Source: Rhizobium sp. N324
GTDB lineage: Bacteria; Pseudomonadota; Alphaproteobacteria; Rhizobiales; Rhizobiaceae
Assembly: GCF_001664485.1 (NCBI RefSeq)
Contig: NZ_CP013630.1
Span: 1,863,001-1,927,000, forward strand
Direction of reading: 5' to 3'
Length of the DNA: 64,000 nt
The notes beneath the pieces were generated by a model. The model made no database searches. It was not told the origin of the DNA and worked only from the letters and a program-made list of their open reading frames with translations. Position numbers and translations under genes: made by a program. Below are positions 1 to 8,570 of the stretch, one piece after another. How positions within the stretch are numbered: position 1 is the stretch's first letter; each line of letters begins with the position of its first letter.

Positions 1-113
1 CTGCTTGCGCCTTCACCAACGACGGCGAAGTCGCTGATCTCCGACAGGCTGCGCGTGACGCCCTCGCGAAAAAGCGGATGGTCGTCCACGACGCCGATGG
101 TGATTGATGTCAT
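1..113 (-). CDS. NarL/LuxR-family response regulator (N-terminal part only)
   Basis: Only the first 37 or so codons lie in the window; the gene runs off the left edge. The reading begins MTSITIGVVDDHPLFREG, which is the start of a receiver domain with the acidic pair (VVDDHP) that binds Mg near the phosphoacceptor Asp. The start codon lies 2 bases after the stop codon of the upstream histidine kinase gene, so the two form an operon and very probably a cognate pair. The NarL/LuxR class is inferred from the DDHPLFREG signature and from the HisKA_3-type partner. The DNA-binding domain is outside the window. Confidence 0.85.
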   Translation of the reverse strand, partial: MTSITIGVVDDHPLFREGVTRSLSEISDFAVVGEGAS

Positions 114-115
114 GT

Positions 116-1504
116 CTAGTCTCCCACTTCCATGGGCTCGAAGGTCATGGTCACCGTCGTCCCTCCTTCGCCCGTATTGATCTCGAAGGATCCTCCCAGG
201 CTGTCGATGCGTTCGCGAAGCCCCACCAAGCCGAGGCTGGCCGGCCGCACCTCGTTCGGGTCGAAGCCATCGCCGCGGTCGCTGACCTCGACATGAACAT
301 GACCATTGTGCGAGACCGCTCTTACGGCCTGCTGAATACCGCCGCCATGGCGATAGGCATTGTTCAAGGCTTCCTGCACGAAGCGATAAATGCAGATCTT
401 TACAGCAGGAGCGAGTTCGGGGCCATCATCGTCGATGATTGTTTCGACGCGGGTTTCGGTCTTGTGCTGATGCGCTTCGACCACCCGGGTTACGATCTCG
501 CTGATCGAGGACTTCTCGATTTGCGGCAGCACCAGTCCGCTGCAGATATTGCGGATCTCGGTCATCGCCTCGGCAAGGCTCGAGCGTATCCAAGCGAGTT
601 CCTTTTCCCGCGCTTCGGGCAGGGTCGACGCGTTGATCAACATATCGCTGTCCAGCCGCAGTGAGGCATAGGCTATGTGCTGGGCCGGGCCGTCGTGCAG
701 ATCGGCGCCGATGCTGCGCAGATAGGTTTCGTTCAGCGCCGCCACGCGCTGGGAGGCGCGCTGCAGCCGCCGCTGCAGCCCGCGGTTTTCCGCCAGCAGC
801 GCTGACAGATCGTTGACCCGTTCCTTGAGATCCTTGCGCTGCGCCTCTATCGTGCGGCTGACCCGGAACACCAGGACGGCGAGAACAAGGAAAAAGATTG
901 CCGTCAGAGCGGCGACTGCGGCCCAGCTCCGGAGCCTGGCATGCGCCAGGCTGTCGCCCAATCCTTCCGCCGTCTCGTAGAATTCGATGACGGCGACCGC
1001 CTGTCCGGACCATGGCTGGAGCACGGGGTTGTAAATTTCCATCAGCGGTTTGCCGAGTGCGCGCTCCTTGTCGCTTTCCGGATCGTCGGCGATTTCGTAG
1101 CGGGCGACGAGAGATCCCGCGAAGGCTGTCTGGAGCTTGTCGCTGACCGCAAACCTCCTGCCCACCATCTCCTTCTCGTTCGAATAAAGGATGGTGCCGT
1201 CGTTTCGCCAGAGCTTGAAGGAAACGAGCCGCCTGCCGAGTGCCCCCTGACCGAGCGTCTCGTCCAGAGCCTGAGCGCTGCCTTCGTCCAGGAATGATGC
1301 CGTTTGCATGTCGGGGAGCAGCGGCGCGACAACGCTGTCGACATAGAGCGCCGTCGCGGCACCGGAATTGTGGATGACCGCCTCCTCGATGAGGTGGGTG
1401 ACGAGAATGCCCACCAGGAACATGGCGGCAATCGAGATCAACCCACCCGCGATAAAGAACTGGGAGGCGAGTGAGCGGGCATTCCAGCGGCGAAGCCAAT
1501 TCAT
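116..1504 (-). CDS. Membrane-bound sensor histidine kinase, NarX/DegS type (HisKA_3)
   Basis: 462 residues. An N-terminal membrane helix (about 13-38) is followed by a periplasmic sensor region of about 150 residues and a second helix (about 195-213). A coiled-coil-like linker leads to the phosphoacceptor box SIGADLHDGPAQHIAYASL (His in LHDGPAQ) and an HATPase domain with an N box (FVQEALNNAYRHG) and G boxes (DRGDGFD, SLGLVGLRERI). This is the HisKA_3 arrangement that partners NarL-family regulators, and such a regulator follows directly downstream. The periplasmic segment resembles a Cache-like fold but I cannot name its ligand. Confidence 0.9.
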   Translation of the reverse strand: MNWLRRWNARSLASQFFIAGGLISIAAMFLVGILVTHLIEEAVIHNSGAATALYVDSVVAPLLPDMQTASFLDEGSAQALDETLGQGALGRRLVSFKLWRNDGTILYSNEKEMVGRRFAVSDKLQTAFAGSLVARYEIADDPESDKERALGKPLMEIYNPVLQPWSGQAVAVIEFYETAEGLGDSLAHARLRSWAAVAALTAIFFLVLAVLVFRVSRTIEAQRKDLKERVNDLSALLAENRGLQRRLQRASQRVAALNETYLRSIGADLHDGPAQHIAYASLRLDSDMLINASTLPEAREKELAWIRSSLAEAMTEIRNICSGLVLPQIEKSSISEIVTRVVEAHQHKTETRVETIIDDDGPELAPAVKICIYRFVQEALNNAYRHGGGIQQAVRAVSHNGHVHVEVSDRGDGFDPNEVRPASLGLVGLRERIDSLGGSFEINTGEGGTTVTMTFEPMEVGD

Positions 1505-1567
1505 TGTGATACCGGTAAGAGACTTGCCGACTAACCTATCGCTTCCTCAGAATTTTTCCAGACAGCG

Positions 1568-1744
1568 TCAGGGCACATCCCTGGTATCGAAGATTTCGGC
1601 GCCTCTTATGCTTTTGGTCAACTGCAGCGTATCGCCTGACATGGCCGCCCCGAAGACGTAGAGAAGCCCGGCCAGAACGACGACAAGGGCGATGACGCAC
1701 AGGTTGCAGGCGTCATTGACGCGGGATCTGTTAGTCTGGGCCAT
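1568..1744 (-). CDS. Small single-pass membrane protein, 58 residues
   Basis: A short ORF begins MAQTNRSRVNDACNLCVIAL. It has one strongly hydrophobic segment (about residues 13-34, including LCVIALVVVLAGLLYVFGAA) followed by a short polar tail ending FDTRDVP. An AAGGAG ribosome-binding site sits about 7 bases before the ATG, which is the main reason to call it. It lies 63 bases upstream of the histidine kinase gene on the same strand, so it may be co-transcribed with it. No family is recognised; a regulatory role on the kinase would be a guess from position only. Confidence 0.6.
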   Translation of the reverse strand: MAQTNRSRVNDACNLCVIALVVVLAGLLYVFGAAMSGDTLQLTKSIRGAEIFDTRDVP

Positions 1745-1907
1745 ATTTGGATCTCCTTCGGTATCCTTCGAAACGGAGCCGGTTCGGTGCGCGTTCCACG
1801 CCGGGGACTTCGGTCGGGGAGGATAGGGACCAAGGTCTTATCCCCGTGGACATCGGCGGAAGCCGTCATATTTCAGACCTGAGGGACTTAAGGGTGGAGG
1901 TTTGTGA

Positions 1908-2759
1908 GTGACGATTTCTGCCGACATCGAAAGCGGCGACAACGCTGTATTTGCCACGTCTCCCGCGCCATTCGATCAGGGCGTCGCCGAGCTTTACCAG
2001 GCCCTTCTGGTGCCGATCCTCTTCGCGCCCTATGCGGCGGAGATGGCCATCGCCGCCGACCGGTCGAAACCCGGCAGCGTTCTGGAGCTTGCTGCGGGGA
2101 CAGGCGCCTTGACACGCGCGCTGCGCGCGACGCTCGATCCGCCGACGGAGATCGTCGCCACCGATCTCAGCCAGGCGATGATCGACATCGGTGCACCATC
2201 GGTGACGATGTCGCGGACTCACTGGATGCATGCCGATGCGCAGAACCTTCCCTTCGCCCCCGAAATGTTCGATCTCGTCATCTGCCAGTTCGGCGCAATG
2301 TTCTTTCCCGACAAGGTGAAGGCCTATGGCGAGGCTGAAAGAGTGCTGCGCGGCAAAGGCCGTTTTCTGTTTTCGACCTGGGATTCACTGTCGGCCAACA
2401 GCTTCGCAAGCTGCGTCGACGAATGTCTGGCAAACCTCTTCCCATCCGATCCGCCGGATTTTCTCAGGCGCTTGCCCTATTCCTATTTCGACCCCAGCCA
2501 GATCAAGGCCCAGATGTCGTCGGCAGGGTTTGAGGCCGTGACCTGCGACCGGCTCGAATTGACCTCCGTCGCGGCCACCGCGCATGACGTTGCGGTGGCC
2601 TTCTGCCGGGGCACGCGGCTGCGGGGAGAGATCGAATGGCGGGCGCCGGAGCGCGTGTCCGAAATCGTCGACGAGGTGGCCGGGCGGGTTGAAGCGCGGT
2701 ACGGCGCTTGCCCCAGCGGCGGCATGAGCGCCTTGGTCGTCACCGGTCACGTTTCGTAG
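1908..2759 (+). CDS. Class I SAM-dependent methyltransferase
   Basis: 283 residues from a GTG start preceded by GGTGGAGG at 1893-1900. The SAM-binding motif I reads VLELAAGTGALTRAL (about residues 64-78), followed by an acidic motif II region (EIVATDLSQAMID) and the post-motif LVICQFGAMFFPDK typical of Methyltransf_11/25 proteins. The C-terminal 90 residues carry no extra domain. The family acts on small molecules or quinone-like compounds, but the substrate cannot be read from the sequence and the neighbours give no pathway. Confidence 0.82.
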   Translation: MTISADIESGDNAVFATSPAPFDQGVAELYQALLVPILFAPYAAEMAIAADRSKPGSVLELAAGTGALTRALRATLDPPTEIVATDLSQAMIDIGAPSVTMSRTHWMHADAQNLPFAPEMFDLVICQFGAMFFPDKVKAYGEAERVLRGKGRFLFSTWDSLSANSFASCVDECLANLFPSDPPDFLRRLPYSYFDPSQIKAQMSSAGFEAVTCDRLELTSVAATAHDVAVAFCRGTRLRGEIEWRAPERVSEIVDEVAGRVEARYGACPSGGMSALVVTGHVS

Positions 2760-2875
2760 TCCTCGGCCGAGTGTCGGCGCATTAATCATACAATTCCTAC
2801 AATCATCATCCGGTTTTATAATCATTCTTAATCGGAACATGCTTCACTCGTCCCAAGGCCGAGGGAATAGCATTC

Positions 2876-3943
2876 ATGTCGATAATATTTCGAATTCTGA
2901 TCGCAGCATTGATCGTGCTGCCGACAGCCGTCTTTGCTGCTGATGACTGGCGGGTCGTCAAGGCGACAGATCAAGTAAAATTTACGGTCGACAGGACGAA
3001 CTGGCAGGGCTTGCGCGCCGGCGCGGTGGTTCCCAACCGGGCCTGGGTTTCCACCGGCCCGCGTGGGCGCCTTCAGCTTGCCAGGGGGGTGGAGAGCATC
3101 ACCTTCCAGCCCAACACGCTTGCCGCCATCGCCACCAACGATTCCGCCACCATGAAGACACAGATCTTCCAGCAGGTCGGTTCGCTGGACCTTGAAATCG
3201 AGAAGCGAAGCCAACCGCATACGACGGTACAGACGCCCTACCTCGCGGCAGTGGTGAAAGGGACGATCTTTCATGTGACGGTCAACAGGGCGAAAGCATC
3301 CGTCGCCGTCGATCGTGGACTGGTCCAGGTGACCTCCTTCGCCAGCGGCCAGCGGTCGAACGTGGCGCCGGGGCAGAGCGCGACCGTCGACAAGACGGCC
3401 GGTATGACGGTGGCGGGCCGGCTATCCAAGCCCGAGATCACCTCGGTTGCAGCCTCGGTCGCCCAGATTCCGGCCGTGGGCACCACGAAACTCGCCGGTG
3501 CCACCGCAGAGACCAAGAGCAGTTCTTCGGCGACGAGCGAGAACACCAGTTCCAGAGCGAGCGAGGATGACAGCGCTAGCAACGGCAAGAGCAACGGCAA
3601 TTCCGGCAGCAACAGCGGTAACGGCAACAGCGGCAGTAGCAACGGCAATTCCGGTGGCAACGGAAACGGAAACGGCGGCGGCAACGGCAACAGCAATTCC
3701 GGAGGAAACGGCAACAACGGCAATGGCAACGGCCATTCCGATGACAGCGGTAGCAATGGAAATGGCAATGGCAATTCCGGCGGCCACGGCAACAACGGCA
3801 ATGGCAACGGCCATTCCCAAGACAGCGGTAACAATGGAAATGGCAATGGCAATTCCGGCGGCCACGGCAACAACGGCAAGGGTGACAACAACGGCGGCGG
3901 CAACGGCAACGGCAATTCCGGCGGAAAAGGCAAGGACAAGTGA
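2876..3943 (+). CDS. Secreted FecR-domain protein with Asn/Gly/Ser repeat tail
   Basis: 355 residues. A signal peptide (about 1-22, ending in VFAA) precedes a FecR-like beta-rich region (about 60-170, with LQLARGVESITFQPNT and VKGTIFHVTV). From about residue 215 to the end the protein is low-complexity Asn/Gly/Ser/His, including a 26-residue unit repeated at the DNA level with a 78-base period (3710-3879). The tail ends GGKGKDK. Its stop overlaps the GTG start of the next gene by 4 bases, so the CHASE2-EAL protein is translationally coupled. FecR-like exported proteins are often encoded beside CHASE2 sensors, so this may be its periplasmic partner. The tail resembles surface or matrix-protein repeats. 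Confidence 0.82.
   Translation: MSIIFRILIAALIVLPTAVFAADDWRVVKATDQVKFTVDRTNWQGLRAGAVVPNRAWVSTGPRGRLQLARGVESITFQPNTLAAIATNDSATMKTQIFQQVGSLDLEIEKRSQPHTTVQTPYLAAVVKGTIFHVTVNRAKASVAVDRGLVQVTSFASGQRSNVAPGQSATVDKTAGMTVAGRLSKPEITSVAASVAQIPAVGTTKLAGATAETKSSSSATSENTSSRASEDDSASNGKSNGNSGSNSGNGNSGSSNGNSGGNGNGNGGGNGNSNSGGNGNNGNGNGHSDDSGSNGNGNGNSGGHGNNGNGNGHSQDSGNNGNGNGNSGGHGNNGKGDNNGGGNGNGNSGGKGKDK
3710..3879 (+). repeat. 78-bp tandem repeat inside the FecR-like gene
   Basis: The unit beginning GGCAACAACGGCAATGGCAA recurs at 3710, 3788 and 3866, a period of 78 bases or 26 codons. The third copy is cut short. The unit encodes NNGNGNGHS, an acidic Asp pair, then Asn/Gly and SGGHG. The period is a multiple of three, so changes in copy number would keep the frame. 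Confidence 0.85.
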
Positions 3944-6705
3944 GGGGTAGGGCCAAGGCGGCTGGGGATTATCTCTCCAACGGCATCAGCACGATCACGG
4001 TTCGGCTTGTGCTGATCGCCGTCATGCTGGTGCTGCCCGTGGCCAGCCTCGGCTTCGTGCAGGGGATCGACAACAGCCTTTTCGCCAAGCGCTTCGAATG
4101 GGCGCCTCGCACCGCCACCGGCAACATTGTCTTCGTTGCGATCGACAAGCATTCACTCGACGCTGTCGGGACATGGCCCTGGCCACGGAGCATCTACGCG
4201 ACACTGCTCGACAAGCTGATTGCCTCAGGCGCCAAGGAAGTCTTTCTCGACGTCGATTTTAGCGCAACCTCCAGCCGTGAGGAGGACGAGCTTCTCGCAG
4301 CGGCGCTCGCGAGGTCCGGAGGAGGGGTTCTTCTGCCGGTGTTCCGGCAGCAGGAGACGGCGTCATCGTCTGAAACGGCGGTGACGAGGCCGATCCCGCA
4401 GTTCCTTGAGAATGCTTGGCCCGCATTCGCCAATGTCGCGTTGGATGCGGACGGGATCGTCCGGCGTTTCGATCTGGGAAGCCAACTCGATGGCAACCCC
4501 ACCCAATCGGCCGCAGCAGCCCTGGGCAGGATCGACGGCAGTTCCGGTTCCCTGGCTGTGGACTATTCGATCAGGCCCGACACCGTCCCGACATTCTCGT
4601 TGTCCGGCGTGCTGAACGGGACCGTGCCGGCCGAGGCGATCAAAGACCGCTCGGTCGTGGTGGGAGCATCCGCGGCCGAGCTGAAGGACATTTTCGCCGT
4701 TCCCGTCTACGGCGCGATCGCCGGCCCGCTTATTCACGTGCTTGCCGCTGAAACGCTGCTTCAGAAGCGTTTCCTCCGGGTGTTCGATCAGGTTCCGCTG
4801 GAACTCTTGTTTGCCACCTTGCTGATCGTCGGCGTCATCCGCAGCCGTTCAACCGGGATTGTCACGATGATGGCGGTGGGACTGACCATCGTCGCCATCG
4901 GCGAGATCAGCGCATTCCTGCTGCAGTGGCGCTACGGGATCCTTGTCGCAACCGCAGTGCCGTGGTTGACGCTGCTGCTCGCATGGATGCTCGCTTTGAA
5001 CGAACGTGTCGACCTTGGCCGAATGCTGGTCGCCATCGCCAATACCGAGGTCCGCAACACCAGGCGCCTGATGAGACGGATCATCGCCGACAGTTCGGAC
5101 GGTGTCGTTGCATTCGATAGCGATCTGAGGATCGTCGAAGCGAGCGCATCCGCAAAGGCGGTGCTGCGAGCCGAGATCGGCGCCTCCCTTCTCACCAGCA
5201 CCGACGCCGCCATCGTCGATGTCGTGCGAAGGCTGGTAGCGGAGCACGATGCCGAACCGGGCAAGGTGCACACGGCCCTTGTCGACTTCGCCGACAAGGG
5301 CTCGCAGGGCACGCATTACGAGGCATCCGTCACGATTTCGCCGATCGAACAGCCGCATGGGCATCCGGCCTCGGCGCGGTTTCGGTTTGCCGGTTGCCTG
5401 ATCATACGGGACATCACCGCGCGGTATGATTATGAAGAGCGGTTGAAGGCGCTGTCCGAGCTGGACGACCTGACCGGGCTGCTCAATCGCCGGGAATTTG
5501 CCTCCCGTCTGGCAACCCTTGAGGGCGGCACCCTCGTCTCGGTGCTGGATATCGAACGTTTCTCCTCGCTTTGCGCCACGCTTGGGCGCGACGTCGGCGA
5601 CGAACTCCTGAAGGCCGTGGCGGTGAGACTCGGCAATGCATTCGCCGGCAATTTGCTGGCGAGGCTCGACCGCGACCATTTCGGCATCGCCACCCCGGCG
5701 GTCGATGCACAGGCGATCGAGGGTTTTGCAAAGGGTCTGTTGGACCTGTTCGAGGCGCCTCTACAGCTCCGCGGTTCGGCTGTGCCGATCTCGGTTCACG
5801 TCGGAATAGCCAGCTCGGAAGATGCCGCCGCCGGCGCGCTCCTGAACGCCGCAGAATCCGCGCTCGATGCTGCGAAGACCATGGCAGGCCGGCAATGGTC
5901 TTCTTTCGATCCTTCCACGGCCGTTCGCCAGGCCCGGTCGCGCCGGCTGGAGCGGGATATGCGCGATGCCCTCCGGGATCGGCAGTTCTTCCTGCTGTTC
6001 CAGCCACAGATCGAATTTGCAAGCGGGCGCCTGTTAGGCGCGGAAGCCCTGATCCGCTGGAACCATCCCGAGTTCGGTTTGATATCTCCCGCCGAGTTCA
6101 TCCCGATCGCGGAATCCTCCGGCTTGATCTGCGAGATCGGCCGCTGGACGCTGTTCGAGGCCTGCACCGAAGCGGCCGCCTGGCCCGGTGAACTCGGCGT
6201 CGCCGTCAACGTCTCGGCCCTTCAGTTCGAGCAGTCCGACATCGAGGCCGATGTGAGGGAGGCATTGTCAAACAGCGGGCTTCCTTCTTCCCGCCTCTGC
6301 CTCGAGCTGACGGAATCCGCCTTCCTCGGCCAAGGCGGACTCGTGATCGAAAAGATGCGCGCACTTCGCGAAACGGGGGGCGTCATCGCCTTGGACGATT
6401 TCGGCACCGGCTATTCCTCGATGAGCTACCTTGCCGATCTTCCTCTCGACAAGCTCAAGATCGACCAGTCCTTCGTCCGGCGAATGAAGGGAAATCCGAC
6501 CATGCTGGAGATCGTGCGGGCGATCATTTCGCTGGCGCATGGTTTGAAACTGCAGGTCGTCGCCGAAGGCGTCGAAACCGAAACGGAGGCCGAAGCACTG
6601 CAACGGCTCGGATGCGAGACGGGGCAGGGCTATCTGTTCGGCAGGCCGGACGAGGCTCTTCGCATGCTTTCCAACTGGAGTGTCCGGAAACGTCTATCGG
6701 CCTGA
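3940..6705 (+). CDS. CHASE2 - degenerate GGDEF - EAL cyclic-di-GMP phosphodiesterase
   Basis: 921 residues from a GTG start overlapping the FecR-like gene. An N-terminal membrane helix (about 17-40) precedes a CHASE2 sensor (about 45-290, with FVAIDKHSLDAVGTWPWPRS). Membrane helices follow at about 285-350, then a PAS-like region (about 375-490), GGDEF and EAL. The GGDEF signature is degenerate (RLDRDHFG), so cyclase activity is unlikely. The EAL domain keeps the catalytic set: EALIRWNHP, NVSALQF, ELTESAF, ALDDFGTGYSS, KIDQSF and VVAEGVETE. I infer c-di-GMP hydrolysis controlled by a periplasmic signal, with the coupled FecR-like protein as candidate partner. Confidence 0.9.
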   Translation: MRGRAKAAGDYLSNGISTITVRLVLIAVMLVLPVASLGFVQGIDNSLFAKRFEWAPRTATGNIVFVAIDKHSLDAVGTWPWPRSIYATLLDKLIASGAKEVFLDVDFSATSSREEDELLAAALARSGGGVLLPVFRQQETASSSETAVTRPIPQFLENAWPAFANVALDADGIVRRFDLGSQLDGNPTQSAAAALGRIDGSSGSLAVDYSIRPDTVPTFSLSGVLNGTVPAEAIKDRSVVVGASAAELKDIFAVPVYGAIAGPLIHVLAAETLLQKRFLRVFDQVPLELLFATLLIVGVIRSRSTGIVTMMAVGLTIVAIGEISAFLLQWRYGILVATAVPWLTLLLAWMLALNERVDLGRMLVAIANTEVRNTRRLMRRIIADSSDGVVAFDSDLRIVEASASAKAVLRAEIGASLLTSTDAAIVDVVRRLVAEHDAEPGKVHTALVDFADKGSQGTHYEASVTISPIEQPHGHPASARFRFAGCLIIRDITARYDYEERLKALSELDDLTGLLNRREFASRLATLEGGTLVSVLDIERFSSLCATLGRDVGDELLKAVAVRLGNAFAGNLLARLDRDHFGIATPAVDAQAIEGFAKGLLDLFEAPLQLRGSAVPISVHVGIASSEDAAAGALLNAAESALDAAKTMAGRQWSSFDPSTAVRQARSRRLERDMRDALRDRQFFLLFQPQIEFASGRLLGAEALIRWNHPEFGLISPAEFIPIAESSGLICEIGRWTLFEACTEAAAWPGELGVAVNVSALQFEQSDIEADVREALSNSGLPSSRLCLELTESAFLGQGGLVIEKMRALRETGGVIALDDFGTGYSSMSYLADLPLDKLKIDQSFVRRMKGNPTMLEIVRAIISLAHGLKLQVVAEGVETETEAEALQRLGCETGQGYLFGRPDEALRMLSNWSVRKRLSA

Positions 6706-6990
6706 CGGCTCGCCGGGTTTGCGCTGAGGGGCCGTGGGTCCGACGGAACGTTCGTGGATTGCCCGGATGACGTGCTTTTCGATCTCGAAACAGGTTTCGT
6801 CATATTCTTGCACCCGCTTCGGATCGAAGTGCTGCTTGCGAACGCAGTCGCGCGCTTCGATCGCCATCTGGTAGGCCTCGAAGAGCTGGAGTTGCCACGG
6901 GTCGCGCGCTTCCATGATCAGCTTCCGCATCTCAGGCAGACGCATCGCCAGGCGCCTGCGCCCCGCCTCCCTGCGGTTGGATCGTGCCAT
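6694..6990 (-). CDS. Small conserved-looking protein of unknown function
   Basis: 98 residues starting MARSNRREAGRRRLAMRLPE. The N-terminus is basic and the rest looks largely helical (LIMEARDPWQLQLFEAYQMA, FEIEKHVIRAIHERS). The start is chosen over longer alternatives because AGGAG sequences precede it and upstream residues look unlike a protein. Its end overlaps the 3' end of the CHASE2-EAL gene by 12 bases in convergent orientation. No signal peptide or membrane segment is visible. I do not recognise a family. Confidence 0.6.
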   Translation of the reverse strand: MARSNRREAGRRRLAMRLPEMRKLIMEARDPWQLQLFEAYQMAIEARDCVRKQHFDPKRVQEYDETCFEIEKHVIRAIHERSVGPTAPQRKPGEPSGR

Positions 6991-7190
6991 CTCCTTCAGT
7001 CTCCTGCCGATACCGGGAACGACCGGTTCCTTTCGATCAGAAAGTAGCGCCGGCGACCGACATTGACATGGATCTCGGACCAAAGGCCGGGATCGATCGG
7101 ACTGAGGTCCTAGGCGTGGAACGACCCCGTCTCCAACAGGTTGGTTTGGCAGCGGTCACCAGGGCCGCTTCAAAACAGAAGGAGGAAAAT

Positions 7191-7589
7191 ATGCTCTCCA
7201 AGCTTATCGTCTGTGCGGCAACTGCCGCGACCCTCATGTCAGGCGTGGCATTCGCCCAGTCATCGACCGTCAATGGCGCGGCCGGCGGCGCAGTCGCGGG
7301 CGCGATTGTCGGTGGCCCGGTTGGCGCTGCTGTCGGCGGTGTTGCCGGCGCCGTCGTCGGCACCGCGATCGATCCGCCGCCGCAAAAGGTGGTCACCTAT
7401 GTCCGCGAGGCTCCGGCACCTTCGGCGCGCGTGGTCGTAAAGGAGAAGGTTGTCGTCGGGCAGCCGCTGCCGGAAACGGTCGTGGTAACGCCAATCCCGG
7501 ATGATCCGACCTATGCCTACGCGGTGGTCAACGATGAACGTGTCATCGTCGAACCGTCGTCCCGCAAGGTAATCCAGGTCATCAAGTGA
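7191..7589 (+). CDS. Exported DUF1236-type protein with glycine-zipper segment
   Basis: 132 residues. A signal peptide ends at about VAFAQ (residue 23). A Gly/Ala-rich zipper follows (about 30-60, with GGAVAGAIVGGPVGAAVGGV), then a valine-rich C-terminal domain with TYAYAVVNDERVIVEPSSRK, the pattern of DUF1236. The ATG is preceded by AGGAGG at a good distance; an in-frame extension to 6984 lacks support. A GC hairpin at 7601-7619 follows the stop. A cell-envelope location is inferred; the function is unknown. Confidence 0.8.
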   Translation: MLSKLIVCAATAATLMSGVAFAQSSTVNGAAGGAVAGAIVGGPVGAAVGGVAGAVVGTAIDPPPQKVVTYVREAPAPSARVVVKEKVVVGQPLPETVVVTPIPDDPTYAYAVVNDERVIVEPSSRKVIQVIK

Positions 7590-7600
7590 CCTGATGCCCA

Positions 7601-7619
7601 ACGCGGCCCTCTGCCGCGT
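7601..7619 (+). terminator. GC hairpin after the 7191-7589 gene
   Basis: ACGCGGC and GCCGCGT form a 7-bp stem with a 5-base loop, 11 bases after the stop codon. It is followed by CTTACTT rather than a clean T run, so it is a weak candidate terminator. Confidence 0.4.
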
Positions 7620-7647
7620 CTTACTTCACAAATCATCGTTTAGATCA

Positions 7648-7680
7648 GCCGCACGATGGACGGCAGCGTCGTCGTGCGGC
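7648..7680 (+). promoter_or_regulatory. Perfect 9-bp inverted repeat in the leader of the 7700 gene
   Basis: GCCGCACGA (7648-7656) and TCGTGCGGC (7672-7680) are exact inverted copies separated by 15 bases. They end 19 bases before the start codon of the next DUF1236 gene. It could be an mRNA hairpin or a protein-binding site; the sequence alone does not decide. Confidence 0.4.
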
Positions 7681-7699
7681 CAAAATCAGTGAGATTGTT

Positions 7700-8524
7700 A
7701 TGAAGAGCAAGACACTCGCCGTTTTGATGACGGCACTCTCGATCGGCGTTTCTCCGGTCGGCATGATGTCCGCCTCGGCGCAGGATGCGCCCATCCTTCC
7801 CAAGAAGGGTGCCGCGCAGAGCGGCCAGTCCAGCGACGGTGCGGCCCAGCAGCCGGATGCGGGCGGTGCTGCTTCGGGCGGCGCAGACGCATCGACCAGC
7901 CAGAAGACGCAGCAGCCTTCGGGCTCCGATGGAAGCTCGTCGGGTGCATCCTCGGGAACCACTGAGCCTGGTGCCAAGACTCAGTCCGGCGCCAAGACGC
8001 AATCCGGAAACTCGGACAGTTCGACGACGCAGAAGTCGGGGCAGTCCGCGACGGAAGGCCAGAAGCCTGCCGGCAGCAAAGAAGGGACGTCGACCGGCAC
8101 CTCGAACAGTTCTGGCGAAACACCAAAATCCGGCGATGCCGCGACGTCCTCCGGCGGCTCGACCGAAACCCAGTCGAACAGCAAGACGAACGTCGAGAAC
8201 AACAATACCTCGGTCGACGCCAACGCCAAAAACGCCACCAAGACCGAGACGAACAACACGACAAACGTCAACATCTCGGTCGAGCAGCAGACGGAAATCC
8301 GGACTGTCGTGAAGGAGGTTCATGTTGAGCCGGTGCGGGACGTGGACTTCACGGTCTCGGTGGGCACGACCATTCCGAAGAAGATCAGGCTGGAGCCACT
8401 GCCGCCGCGGATCGTGGAGATCGTTCCGCAATACAAGGCCTATCGTTTCTTCATCCTCGCCGACGGCCGGATCGTCATCGTCGATCCTTCCGCGTTCACG
8501 ATCGTCTACATCATCACGGCATAG
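7700..8524 (+). CDS. Exported Ser/Thr/Gln-rich protein with C-terminal DUF1236 domain
   Basis: 274 residues. A signal peptide ends near ASAQD (residue 28). A long low-complexity region rich in Ser, Gly, Lys, Gln, Thr and Asn (about 30-190) contains a short repeat KTQSG. A DUF1236-type domain closes the protein (about 205-274: VDFTVSVGTTIPKKIRL, YRFFILADGRIVIVDPS). The architecture suggests an envelope protein with a flexible wall- or matrix-spanning stalk. It lies in a same-strand cluster of small exported proteins. The function is not known. Confidence 0.78.
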   Translation: MKSKTLAVLMTALSIGVSPVGMMSASAQDAPILPKKGAAQSGQSSDGAAQQPDAGGAASGGADASTSQKTQQPSGSDGSSSGASSGTTEPGAKTQSGAKTQSGNSDSSTTQKSGQSATEGQKPAGSKEGTSTGTSNSSGETPKSGDAATSSGGSTETQSNSKTNVENNNTSVDANAKNATKTETNNTTNVNISVEQQTEIRTVVKEVHVEPVRDVDFTVSVGTTIPKKIRLEPLPPRIVEIVPQYKAYRFFILADGRIVIVDPSAFTIVYIITA

Positions 8525-8533
8525 CAGCCGGCG

Positions 8534-8556
8534 CCCGGCGGCCTTGCGCCGCCGGG
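8534..8556 (+). terminator. GC-rich hairpin between small envelope genes
   Basis: CCCGGCGGC (8534-8542) pairs exactly with GCCGCCGGG (8548-8556) across a 5-base loop. There is no T run, and a GAGGAGAGG ribosome-binding site for the next gene follows at once. It may attenuate or stabilise the mRNA rather than terminate it. Confidence 0.35.
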
Positions 8557-8570
8557 ACGAGGAGAGGAAC

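Noticed and set aside
3590..3930. Regular short repeats resembling a CRISPR array
   Set aside because: The repeats are in frame, encode Asn/Gly/Ser and have no constant repeat with unique spacers. They are part of the FecR-like protein.
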